NCBI RefSeq assembly: GCF_009391885.1
Contig: NZ_VZII01000041.1
Coordinates: 124,001 to 188,000, forward strand
Direction: 5' to 3'
Length of the DNA: 64,000 nucleotides
From: Pseudomonas sp. MN1F
Lineage (GTDB): Bacteria > Pseudomonadota > Gammaproteobacteria > Pseudomonadales > Pseudomonadaceae
Shown here: in pieces, positions 48,030-56,783 of the stretch
Numbering within the stretch: position 1 is the stretch's first letter
Layout of the letters: every line of letters begins with the position of its first letter
The notes under the pieces: generated by a model
Seen by the model: only the letters and a program-made list of their open reading frames with translations
Told to the model about the DNA's origin: nothing
Database searches by the model: none
Translations under genes and position numbers: made by a program

Positions 48030-51000
48030 GCGTGGTTCTCCAGCACGGGCGCGTGTTCGGCCTTGCGGGCCTGGCGACGCTCGACGAAACGGCGGATCAG
48101 GAAGAAGAACACCGGGGTCAGGAACAGCCCGAACACGGTCACGCCGATCATCCCCGAGAACACCGCCACACCCATGGCATGGCGCATTTCCGAGCCGGCA
48201 CCGGAGCTGAACACCAGCGGTACCACGCCCATGATGAAGGCGATCGAAGTCATCAGGATCGGCCGCAGACGCAGGCGGCAGGCTTCCAGCACCGCAGCCA
48301 GCGGGTCGAGGCCCTTGGCTTGTTCGTCCTTGGCGAACTCGACGATCAGAATCGCGTTCTTGCACGCCAGGCCCACCAGTACGATCAGGCCGATCTGGGT
48401 GAAGATGTTGTTGTCGCCACCCGACACGATCACCCCGGTGATGGCCGACAGCAGGGTCATCGGCACGATCAGGATCACCGCCAGCGGCAGGCTCCAGCTC
48501 TCGTACTGGGCGGCCAGCACCAGGAAGGCCAGCAGCACGCACAGCGGGAACACGAACAGCGCGGTATTGCCCGAGAGGATCTGTTGGTAGGTCAGGTCGG
48601 TCCACTCGAAGGTCATGCCGTTGGGCAGCTCTTGCTTGAGCAGCTTCTCGATCGCCGCCTCGGCCTGGCCGGAGCTGTAGCCTGGGGCTGCGGCGCCGTT
48701 GATCTCGGCGGTGATGAAGCCGTTGTAGTGCATCACCCGGTCAGGCCCGGAGGTGTCGCTGACCTTGAGGAAGGTCGCCAGCGGAATCATCTCGCCAAGG
48801 TTGTTGCGCACCTTCAACTGGCCGATCTGCTCGGCATCGAGGCGGAACTGCTGCTCGGCCTGGACGTTGACCTGGTAGGTGCGGCCAAAGCGGTTGAAGT
48901 CGTTGGTGTACAGCGAGCCCAGGTAAACCTGCAGGGTGTCGAAGATGTCGGTGATCGCCACGCCGTGGGTCTTGGCCTTTTCCCGGTCGATAGCAGCATC
49001 GACCTGCGGCACGTTGACCTGGTAGCTGGTGAACAGGCCCGCCAGCTCCGGCACGTTGTGGCTCTTGGCGATGATGTTCTGGGTTTCCTTGTACAGCGCC
49101 TCGTAACCCAGGTTGCCACGGTCTTCGATCTGCAGACGGAAGCCGCCGATGGTGCCCAGGCCTTGTACCGGTGGTGGCGGGAAGATCGCGATGTAGGCGT
49201 CCTGGATGTCAGCGAACTGGGCGTTCAGCGCGGCAGCGATCGCGGCCGCCGACTGGCTCGGATCCTTGCGCTCGTCAAACGGTTTGAGCGGGGTGAACAC
49301 GATGCCGCTGTTCGGGCTGTTGGTGAAACCGTTGATCGACAGGCCAGGGAAGGCCACCGAGTCGGCCACACCAGGTTGCTTCAGGGCGATTTCGCTCATG
49401 CGCTTGATCACCGCCTCGGTGCGGTCCAGGCTGGCAGCGTCAGGCAGCTGGGCGAAGGCCACCAGGTACTGCTTGTCCTGGGCCGGGACGAAACCGGTCG
49501 GCGTCGACGAGAAGCCCAGGTAGGTCAGGCCCATCAGCCCGGCGTACACGAACAGGGCGATGCCACTGCCGCGGATCACACGGCGTACGCCACCGACATA
49601 GCCATGGCTGGCGCGGTCGAAGAAGCGGTTGAACGGCGCAAACAGCCAGCCCCCCAGGAGCCTTTCCAGCAAGCGCGAGAAACGGTCCTTCGGTGCGTGG
49701 TGGTCCTTGAGCAGCACGGCAGCCAGGGCGGGCGACAAGGTCAGCGAGTTGAATGCCGAAATGACGGTGGAGATGGCGATGGTCAGCGCGAACTGCTTGT
49801 AGAACTGCCCGGTGAGGCCGGAAATGAACGCGGCAGGCACGAACACAGCGCACAGCACCAGCGCCGTGGCGATGATCGGCCCGGTCACTTCGCTCATGGC
49901 TTTTTGCGTGGCTTCCAGGGGTTTCAACCCTAGCCCTATGTTGCGCTCGACGTTCTCCACCACGACGATGGCGTCGTCCACCACGATACCGATGGCCAGC
50001 ACCAGGCCGAACAACGACAAGGCGTTGAGTGAGAAGCCGAACAGGTGCATCACCGCGAAGGTGCCGATCAGCGAGACGGGTACGGCCATCAGCGGGATGA
50101 TCGAGGCGCGCCAGGTCTGCAGGAACAGGATGACCACCAGCACAACCAGGATCAGCGCTTCGAACAGGGTGTGCACCACCGCTTCGATGGAGCCGCGCAC
50201 GAACACGGTCGGGTCATAGACGATGCTGTAGTCCATGCCTTCCGGGAAGTCCTTCTTCAGCTCGGCCATCTTCGCCCGCACTTCGTCGGAGATTTCGATG
50301 GCGTTCGAGCCCGGGCGCTGGAAGATCGGGATGGCCACTGCCGGCTGGTTGTTCAGCAGCGAACGCAGGGCGTACTGGCTGGAGCCCAGCTCGACCCGGG
50401 CGATGTCCTTCAGGCGCGTGATTTCGCCATCGGCACCTGCGCGGATGATGATGTTCTCGAACTCTTCCTCGTTGACCAGGCGGCCCTGGGTGTTGATCGA
50501 CAGCTGGAAGCTGGTCGAGCCAGGGGCGGGCGGGGCGCCCAGCTGGCCGGCGGCGACCTGGCGGTTCTGCTCGCGAATCGCAGCCACCACGTCGCTGGCG
50601 GTCAGGTTGCGCGACGCGGTCTTGTTCGGGTCGAGCCACACCCGCAGCGAGTAGTCGCCCATGCCGAACAGCTGCACGTCACCGACGCCGCCCAGGCGGG
50701 CCAGCTCATCCTTGATGTTGAGGATGGCGTAGTTGGACAGGTAGAGCATGTCGTAGCGGTTGTCCGGCGAGGTCAGGTGCACGACCATGGTCAGGTCAGG
50801 CGAAGCCTTGTCGACAGTGATACCGATCCGGGTCACTTCTTCCGGCAGCTTGGGCTGGGTGCGGGTGACGCGGTTCTGCACCTGCACCTGGGCGTTGTCC
50901 AGGTCGGTACCCAGGGCGAAGGTGATGGTCAGGGTCAGCTTGCCGTCGGCGGTGGACTGCGAGGACATGTACAGCATGTTCTCGACACCGGTGATGGCCT

Positions 51001-51205
51001 GCTCCAGCGGCGCGGCGACGGTTTCGCCGATGACCTTGGGGTTGGCGCCGGGGAAGTTGGCGCGCACCACCACGGTCGGCGGGACCACTTCGGGGTATTC
51101 GCTGATCGGCAGCTGGAACAGTGAGATCGAACCGGCGATCAGCAGCACCAGCGACAGCACCGCGGCGAAGATCGGCCGGGTAATGAAGAATTTCGAAAAG
51201 TTCAT
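48026..51205 (-). CDS. mexF: RND efflux inner-membrane pump (MexF type)
   Basis: Proton-driven RND transporter of 1059 residues, nearly identical in many blocks to P. aeruginosa MexF (ITRPIFAAVLSLVLLIAG, QLPISEYPEVVPPTVVVRA, TGVENMLYMSSQSTADGK). TM4 carries the proton-relay pair in GLVLAIGIVVDDAIVVVE. MexF exports chloramphenicol, fluoroquinolones, trimethoprim and quorum-sensing precursors in P. aeruginosa; the same is inferred. It lies between mexE (12-base gap) and oprN (ATGA overlap). Confidence 0.95.
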   Translation of the reverse strand: MNFSKFFITRPIFAAVLSLVLLIAGSISLFQLPISEYPEVVPPTVVVRANFPGANPKVIGETVAAPLEQAITGVENMLYMSSQSTADGKLTLTITFALGTDLDNAQVQVQNRVTRTQPKLPEEVTRIGITVDKASPDLTMVVHLTSPDNRYDMLYLSNYAILNIKDELARLGGVGDVQLFGMGDYSLRVWLDPNKTASRNLTASDVVAAIREQNRQVAAGQLGAPPAPGSTSFQLSINTQGRLVNEEEFENIIIRAGADGEITRLKDIARVELGSSQYALRSLLNNQPAVAIPIFQRPGSNAIEISDEVRAKMAELKKDFPEGMDYSIVYDPTVFVRGSIEAVVHTLFEALILVVLVVILFLQTWRASIIPLMAVPVSLIGTFAVMHLFGFSLNALSLFGLVLAIGIVVDDAIVVVENVERNIGLGLKPLEATQKAMSEVTGPIIATALVLCAVFVPAAFISGLTGQFYKQFALTIAISTVISAFNSLTLSPALAAVLLKDHHAPKDRFSRLLERLLGGWLFAPFNRFFDRASHGYVGGVRRVIRGSGIALFVYAGLMGLTYLGFSSTPTGFVPAQDKQYLVAFAQLPDAASLDRTEAVIKRMSEIALKQPGVADSVAFPGLSINGFTNSPNSGIVFTPLKPFDERKDPSQSAAAIAAALNAQFADIQDAYIAIFPPPPVQGLGTIGGFRLQIEDRGNLGYEALYKETQNIIAKSHNVPELAGLFTSYQVNVPQVDAAIDREKAKTHGVAITDIFDTLQVYLGSLYTNDFNRFGRTYQVNVQAEQQFRLDAEQIGQLKVRNNLGEMIPLATFLKVSDTSGPDRVMHYNGFITAEINGAAAPGYSSGQAEAAIEKLLKQELPNGMTFEWTDLTYQQILSGNTALFVFPLCVLLAFLVLAAQYESWSLPLAVILIVPMTLLSAITGVIVSGGDNNIFTQIGLIVLVGLACKNAILIVEFAKDEQAKGLDPLAAVLEACRLRLRPILMTSIAFIMGVVPLVFSSGAGSEMRHAMGVAVFSGMIGVTVFGLFLTPVFFFLIRRFVERRQARKAEHAPVLENHA

Positions 51206-51217
51206 CGGTGTGGTCCC

Positions 51218-52459
51218 TTAACCGCGTGGCGCCTGGGCGCTGGCGACTTTTTCAGTGGAGCCCGCTACTTTCTGCGCCGGGTTGCTGGCCTCCAGGGCCT
51301 GGCGCTGCTGGGCGAGGGCGGCGAGGGTCTGTTCACTGGCCATCGGTGTTTCTTCCGGGGTCACCGGCGAGCCAGGTCGCACGCGCTGCAGGCCCTTGAC
51401 CACGATGCGGTCGTCCTTGGCCAGGCCGCTGCGCACGATGCGCAGGCCTTCGAGCTTTGGCCCCAGTTCCACGGCGCGGTAGTCGGCCTTGTTGTCCTTG
51501 TCCATGACCAGCACGAACTTCTTGCCGAGGTCGGTGCCGACCGCTTCGTCGTTGATCAGCACGGCGTCGTACTGGGCGCTGCCGACCAGCTTCAGGCGCG
51601 CATACAGGCCTGGGGTGAACTGGCCGTCACGGTTGTCGAACACGGCGCGGCCACGGATGGTGCCGGTGCGCGGGTTGACCTGGTTGTCGACGAAGTTCAT
51701 CTGGCCCAGGTGCGGGTTGCCGGTTTCGTTGGTCAGGCCCAGGTACACCGGGGTGCTCTGGCCGCGCTGGCCTTCACGCGCCAGCTGGGTGTACTTGAGG
51801 TACACGCGCTCGTCGGCGTCGAAGTAGGCGTACACCTTGTCGGTGGACACCACACTGGTCAGTGGCGTGACATCGGCGGTGACGATGTTGCCGGCGGTGA
51901 ATTCGGCACGGCTGACGCGGCCGCTGATCGGCGCGGTGACGCGGGTGAAGCTGAGGTTCAGGCGGGCCAGGTCGAGCTGGGCCTGAATCGCATCGACCCC
52001 GGCGCGGGCTTCGGCAGCGGCGCTGCTGCGCGATTCGGCCAGCTCTGCGGAAATGGCGTTGCTGTCACGCAGGCGCTCGCCACGGCGGGCTTCGTTGGCG
52101 CTGCGGATGGCGGTGGCCTTGGCCTGTTGCAGCTGCGCTTCGAGGCGGCGGACTTCAGCCTGGAACGGGCGCGGGTCGATCTGGAACAGCAGGTCGCCTT
52201 TCTTCACCTGGGCGCCTTCGGTGAAACCGACCAGATCGATCTGGCCCGAGACCCGTGGGCGCACTTCGACGGTTTCCGGCGCTTCCAGGCGGCCGGTGAA
52301 CTCGTCCCATTCGTTGATCGGCTGCTCGATGACCTTGGCGACGCTGACCTTGGGCGCGGCGGGAGCCTGCACGGCGTCGGGGGTGCGGCCACAAGCGCTG
52401 AGCACCACCACTGCCAGGGCAGCGAGGGGGAAGCGCAAGGGTTTGAGTGAGTGATCCAT
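51218..52459 (-). CDS. mexE: RND efflux periplasmic adaptor (MexE type)
   Basis: Membrane fusion lipoprotein of 413 residues. The signal ends in VVLSACGRTP, with the lipidated Cys. Features follow in order: lipoyl halves around EVRPRVSGQIDLVGFTEGAQVKKGDLLFQ (split by the coiled coil of residues about 95-175), a beta-barrel and a C-terminal MP domain with RVRPGSPVTP. It joins MexF to OprN. The start ATG 52459 (MDHSLKPL) is chosen for the signal sequence. It is divergent from the MFS gene. Confidence 0.94.
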   Translation of the reverse strand: MDHSLKPLRFPLAALAVVVLSACGRTPDAVQAPAAPKVSVAKVIEQPINEWDEFTGRLEAPETVEVRPRVSGQIDLVGFTEGAQVKKGDLLFQIDPRPFQAEVRRLEAQLQQAKATAIRSANEARRGERLRDSNAISAELAESRSSAAAEARAGVDAIQAQLDLARLNLSFTRVTAPISGRVSRAEFTAGNIVTADVTPLTSVVSTDKVYAYFDADERVYLKYTQLAREGQRGQSTPVYLGLTNETGNPHLGQMNFVDNQVNPRTGTIRGRAVFDNRDGQFTPGLYARLKLVGSAQYDAVLINDEAVGTDLGKKFVLVMDKDNKADYRAVELGPKLEGLRIVRSGLAKDDRIVVKGLQRVRPGSPVTPEETPMASEQTLAALAQQRQALEASNPAQKVAGSTEKVASAQAPRG

Positions 52460-52541
52460 GGAGAACTCCGCCAATGTATTAGTAGTGGGCGGAGTGTGAG
52501 TGCCTTGCGCGTGACGCACGAATCGAACGCAGCGAAGGTTA

Positions 52542-52560
52542 ATATCACGCGCAATGATAT
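52542..52560. promoter_or_regulatory. Candidate MexT-type (nod-box-like) LysR site
   Basis: ATATCA-N7-TGATAT is a perfect dyad that contains ATC-N9-GAT, the NodD-type core recognised by LysR activators such as MexT. It lies in the 189-base gap between the divergent mexE and MFS genes. No mexT gene is adjacent. Confidence 0.45.
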
Positions 52561-52648
52561 GTCTGGATCAATCATCGATGGCGGGCATGTGACGGCGCTT
52601 GCCGGCAAGCGCTCTAACAGCCGTATAGCGACTGAAAAAGGCCTCACC

Positions 52649-53821
52649 GTGCACACCTACCACCGCCTGCCCGGCCCCCTCGGCATCGTCCTGCTCGGCG
52701 TGCTGCAAATCCTGGTCTGGGGCGGCTCGTTCTTCCTCATGGCGGTGATGGCCGACCCGATCAGCCGTGATACCGGCTGGCCCAGCCAATGGGTCTACGG
52801 CGCGCTGTCCCTGAGCCTGATGGTCTCGGCGCTGTTGGCCCCGTTGTCCAGCCGACTGGTCGCCCGCTACGGCGGCCGCCCGCAAATGGCTGCCAGCGGC
52901 GCGGTGGTAGCGGTGGGGCTGCTGATCATGGCTGCCAGCCACACCCTCGGACTGTTCCTCCTGGCCTGGGCGGTGATCGGCATTGGCATGGCCATGGGCT
53001 TGTATGAAGCGCTATTCGCCACCCTTGGCGGGTTGTATGGCGAAGGCGCGGGCAAGGCGATTACCGGTATCACCCTGATCGCTGGCTTCGCCTCGACGAT
53101 CTCGTGGCCGACCGTGGCGCTGGCCATCGAACATTTCGGTTGGCGGGCGACGTGCGTGTGCTATGCGCTGGTGCTGATCGTGGTGGTGGCGCCGTTGTAC
53201 TGGCGAGTGCTGCCTGCAGGAGGGCGGGTCGAGGTGCCGGCCAAGGCGCAGGCGCAAGGCGATGCGGTTGGCGTGGACCGCCCGCTGTACCTGCTGCTGA
53301 CCAGTATGTTCGCCATTGGCGCGATCATCATGACCGCCATCGCCGTACAGCTGGTGGCCGTGCTGCAGGGGTTGGGGCATTCGCTGCCGGTGGCCATCGG
53401 CCTGGCGGCGATGCTCGGCCCCAGCCAGGTGGCGTCGCGGGTGCTGCAGATTCTGGCGGGCAAACGGCACCCGATCTGGACGGCGCTGGCCTGGGTCAGC
53501 CTGGTGCTGGTCGGGTTGCTGATGGTGACCTTTGTGCCAGCCGCCACCGCAGTGGGCTTGCTGGTGTTCGGCTGCGGCAATGGCCTGCGGGCGATCGTGC
53601 GGGGGTTGCTGCCGCTGGCGATGATGCCGCCGGCGCAATATGTGTTGCTGATGGGGCGCATGTCGCGGCCTTCGCTGATAGGGCAGGCACTCACGCCCGT
53701 GGTGGGTGGTTTTCTGTTCGAGCATTTCGGCTCGATGGGGGTGTTGCTGACGCTGTGCCTGCTGGCGCTGACCAATGTGCTGCTGGTGGTCACGGTGATG
53801 CGTAAGGTTCGTATTGGCTAG
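52649..53821 (+). CDS. MFS transporter
   Basis: Major facilitator protein of 390 residues with about 12 hydrophobic segments. The loop 2-3 motif is SSRLVARYGGRPQMAASGA; no ligand-specific motif is seen. It starts GTG 52649 (HTYHRLPGPLG), with AAAAAGG upstream; the frame extends into the mexE promoter region without similarity. It is divergent from the mexEF-oprN operon, and its substrate is unknown. Confidence 0.88.
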   Translation: MHTYHRLPGPLGIVLLGVLQILVWGGSFFLMAVMADPISRDTGWPSQWVYGALSLSLMVSALLAPLSSRLVARYGGRPQMAASGAVVAVGLLIMAASHTLGLFLLAWAVIGIGMAMGLYEALFATLGGLYGEGAGKAITGITLIAGFASTISWPTVALAIEHFGWRATCVCYALVLIVVVAPLYWRVLPAGGRVEVPAKAQAQGDAVGVDRPLYLLLTSMFAIGAIIMTAIAVQLVAVLQGLGHSLPVAIGLAAMLGPSQVASRVLQILAGKRHPIWTALAWVSLVLVGLLMVTFVPAATAVGLLVFGCGNGLRAIVRGLLPLAMMPPAQYVLLMGRMSRPSLIGQALTPVVGGFLFEHFGSMGVLLTLCLLALTNVLLVVTVMRKVRIG

Positions 53822-53882
53822 CTCAGATCGCCTGTAATCTTGCCGCCATATTAATCATGAGGGTGAAGACAGTGAGTTGCAT

Positions 53883-56675
53883 TCATAACCTTGCAGCCAT
53901 TGCCATGGCTGAGTGAGCGAGGCTGTCAGCATTTTTGCTAGTGATGCGGGCGCGCAGAGATTCGCTTGAATTGAATATCGATACTGCATGATCGAGTGGC
54001 AGGTAGCCTAGTCCTTGTTGGTCCATATAATGCGCTGAGGTGTCGCTAACTTGGAATATTTCGTAATTATTTTCAGCGGCAATTTCATTGTATAAACCGA
54101 TTGGGTCTACGACATCGTCTGGCAAGAGCGCTCCTTTGTAAGCGATTTCGAAAGAATCTGCTGGCGGGTTGCTGGCGGCAAGGTAAAAAAAATCCTGGGA
54201 ACCCACGCTGACTGACGGTATGCCTGGCACCCGCCGAAGATGGCTAATTTCATGAATGATTATTGTCGCGCGAAATTCGTTTGTAATTGAAGGTGAAAAA
54301 AATTCGTCCAGGATGGTAATCCCGCCCTGGAAGTCAGTTACATCAGCTCCCGCTGTGGCGCCGCTGGGGCCTCCTGTTGCTCGGTTTATCTTCTCGTGCC
54401 CTATCTCGGGCTTGGCGTAGCTGGTTAGCATGCCCTCGATTCGTTTCCAATTGTCTATTACGTTTGCTAGTACGCTCTGATATTCCGGTCCAAAGAATAT
54501 TTCCAATTCCCTGCTGTACATTGGCTGACCAGGTTCCACTACTTTTTTGAGCGCGAGGCGTGCCGTATCAATTGCTCGTTTTACTGTTTCTGCTTCATTC
54601 GGGGGGAACTGTGATAGCCCATATACCGTGATCGTCAGCACGAGGCCGTTTGAGTCTGCATAGGTGCGAGGGTTGTTTCGGACCATGCAGTAAAGATTCA
54701 AACCATCCACTGTCTCAGCCGGGTCCGCACTCAACCAGCGCCCGGCCCAAGGCTGGTAATACCGATAGCCGTAGTGATACAAGCCGGTCGCATCGCGCTC
54801 CTTGCCCGAAAAGCGTACGGTCTTGTAGTCAGCCTCAACCGCGCTGCGCGCCGCCCATACCGACGTCTCCCCGTACGGGTAATATTCTTCCTGGCTGATC
54901 AGGTTGCCGCTAGCATCGAGCTCCAGGCCATGGCTGCCGATAAGGTCGCCATACTGGTAGCGCAACTGATCATTGGCAATCTCGGCCGGCTTGCCGGCCA
55001 CCCAGTGCAAAACGCGCGCTTGCGCATGCCCGGCTTCACCCACGCACAGCACCTGAAGGTTTTCCTTCCCCGTCGTTCGCAGCTCCAGATTACCCAGATA
55101 GATGACTTGCTGGCTGTTCAGCTGTTGCGTGCTGCTTTTCAGTACGCGCTGGCAGTGGGCATCGTAGCGGTAGAGTTCATGATCGCCCGGGGCGCCGTCG
55201 CGCACCACGGGGATGACTTTCTGCAGTTCTCCCCGGGGTGTCCATTCGAGTGACTGGCCTGGCTGCAACTGGCGTTGATGGCCTGCGGCTGTAAACAGCG
55301 CATCCACTTCCTCAGGGGTGCCAGCCAAGCTACTGGTCACCCCCCGGTTGCTGCGGTTGCTGATGGTAATGTCCGTGGTGTAGCCGTTGTGGGTGGCGGG
55401 CGCACTGTGGCGGATCTGTGTCAGATTGCCTGCGGTGTCGTAGTGGTAGTGGCGGGTGTATCGGGTGTAGCTGGTGTTGTCACTGGCAAGTGGCAGGGAT
55501 ACCGGAGTCGATCGACTGTTCTGGCGACCGGCATTGGCCATTTCCCGCCCGCTGGCACTGACCAGTTGGTACAGGCTGTCGTAGCCGTAGAGGCTTGCTG
55601 GTTCCACCCGTTGGTTGCGCCAAATACGTGTTTGCTGAGCCTCGTCCCAGGCACTGAGCACATTGCCTACCGGGTCGTATTGGTAATGCAGGTCCTGCAG
55701 CAAGCCGGTTGCACGTTCTACTCGGATGATTGCCAGTCGTTGCGTTCGCGGCTCGTATTGGTAAGTGCATGTCACGCCGTTGCCGTGGGTCTCGCTCAGC
55801 TTTTGTCCCGCGGCCGAGTGGGCCAGCGTCGTCACCACAGGTTGCTCCGCGCTGTCCTTCACGGTCAGCCAGCTGCACGCCAGCTGCCCGTTCACGCCAT
55901 ACGTCACACGTTGCTGATGGTCGGCTGCATCCTGTGTGAGCAGCACATTGCCCGTGGCGTCGGTGCAAGTGACGGTGGTGTACGTTTCTGGCGCCAGCAG
56001 CGTATCCCAGGCTGCCGGATCCGCGCCGTGCCAATCGACCTGGATATCGGGGGCGGTCGCTGCTTTGGGCAAGCGGCGAGTCGTCGACAATGGCACGCCA
56101 GAAAGGGCCATGCATTCAGTGGCCATCATCCCGGCGGTATCGTAATGGTTGATGCAAAGCCCGGCGATGTTCAGGTCTTTGTCTGCAGCCGTGCTGGCCG
56201 CATAAATGAAGCGCTGCGTTGTTCGTGGGTCGCCACTGGCAACCTGCTCGGAAACGGCTAGCAGCCGACCAGGCAGGGTAGGCACCTCATAATGCCAGGT
56301 GTGGTTGACGGCCTGGCTGTGGTCCCCGGTACTGTCGCCAGTGCCGAGGATGCCACTCACGGTGAGCAGTGGCCGGCCGGCGGTGTCTTTCAGGTTGACC
56401 GAGGTGCCCGCGTCCACGCTGCGGGTGTGCAAGGCATTGCCTCGCAGATCGCAGGTGTAGATGAAGTTCGCAAGCCCCTGGTCGGCGAGGCGCGGGTCCG
56501 CGCTCTGCTTCAAGAAGCCAGAGGCAGTGAGGCGGTGACCTGTGATGCGTACCTGGGTTTCATCCAGCGGGTCAGGGTGACGGTAAAAGGCAATCTCGCG
56601 CACGGCAAGGCCACGGCTTTCGTGGGCCATTACGGTCGGGGTGTTGCGGTAGACTGCCTTTTCCATACGACCCAT
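53883..56675 (-). CDS. RHS-repeat protein with C-terminal M35-like metallopeptidase toxin tail
   Basis: Orphan RHS polymorphic-toxin protein of about 930 residues. The body has RHS/YD-type repeats (RYQYGDLIGSHGLELDASG, HYHYDTAGNLTQIRH, EEYYPYGETSVW). The conserved RHS core closes with GLYHYGYRYYQPWAGRWLSADP and ends at DSNGL. A separate tail of 252 residues follows (53883-54641) that is much richer in A+T. It has HEISH (54240-54254), then GSQDFFY and a late ENNYEIF. These match the aspzincin (M35) zinc site HExxH...GTxDxxYG and NADxxEYF. The start is ATG 56675, behind GAGGT. No signal peptide or PAAR domain is present. Confidence 0.9.
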   Translation of the reverse strand: MGRMEKAVYRNTPTVMAHESRGLAVREIAFYRHPDPLDETQVRITGHRLTASGFLKQSADPRLADQGLANFIYTCDLRGNALHTRSVDAGTSVNLKDTAGRPLLTVSGILGTGDSTGDHSQAVNHTWHYEVPTLPGRLLAVSEQVASGDPRTTQRFIYAASTAADKDLNIAGLCINHYDTAGMMATECMALSGVPLSTTRRLPKAATAPDIQVDWHGADPAAWDTLLAPETYTTVTCTDATGNVLLTQDAADHQQRVTYGVNGQLACSWLTVKDSAEQPVVTTLAHSAAGQKLSETHGNGVTCTYQYEPRTQRLAIIRVERATGLLQDLHYQYDPVGNVLSAWDEAQQTRIWRNQRVEPASLYGYDSLYQLVSASGREMANAGRQNSRSTPVSLPLASDNTSYTRYTRHYHYDTAGNLTQIRHSAPATHNGYTTDITISNRSNRGVTSSLAGTPEEVDALFTAAGHQRQLQPGQSLEWTPRGELQKVIPVVRDGAPGDHELYRYDAHCQRVLKSSTQQLNSQQVIYLGNLELRTTGKENLQVLCVGEAGHAQARVLHWVAGKPAEIANDQLRYQYGDLIGSHGLELDASGNLISQEEYYPYGETSVWAARSAVEADYKTVRFSGKERDATGLYHYGYRYYQPWAGRWLSADPAETVDGLNLYCMVRNNPRTYADSNGLVLTITVYGLSQFPPNEAETVKRAIDTARLALKKVVEPGQPMYSRELEIFFGPEYQSVLANVIDNWKRIEGMLTSYAKPEIGHEKINRATGGPSGATAGADVTDFQGGITILDEFFSPSITNEFRATIIIHEISHLRRVPGIPSVSVGSQDFFYLAASNPPADSFEIAYKGALLPDDVVDPIGLYNEIAAENNYEIFQVSDTSAHYMDQQGLGYLPLDHAVSIFNSSESLRARITSKNADSLAHSAMAMAARL

Positions 56676-56783
56676 GGGAAAGCGACCTCGCAGGATCAGG
56701 GCGTGATTCGATGCGAGGCTAGCTTCCAGCAAATTCGTCAGTGCGTAACCTGATAAAAATGACAGGTGCCCATGGGCTCAGGG

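Noticed and set aside
48032..49933. Long plus-strand frame opposite mexF
   Set aside because: It is antisense to mexF, which is conserved throughout.
53858..53917. 19-codon plus-strand ORF between the MFS and RHS genes as an immunity gene
   Set aside because: It overlaps the end of the toxin gene antisense, lacks a ribosome site and is too short for known immunity proteins.
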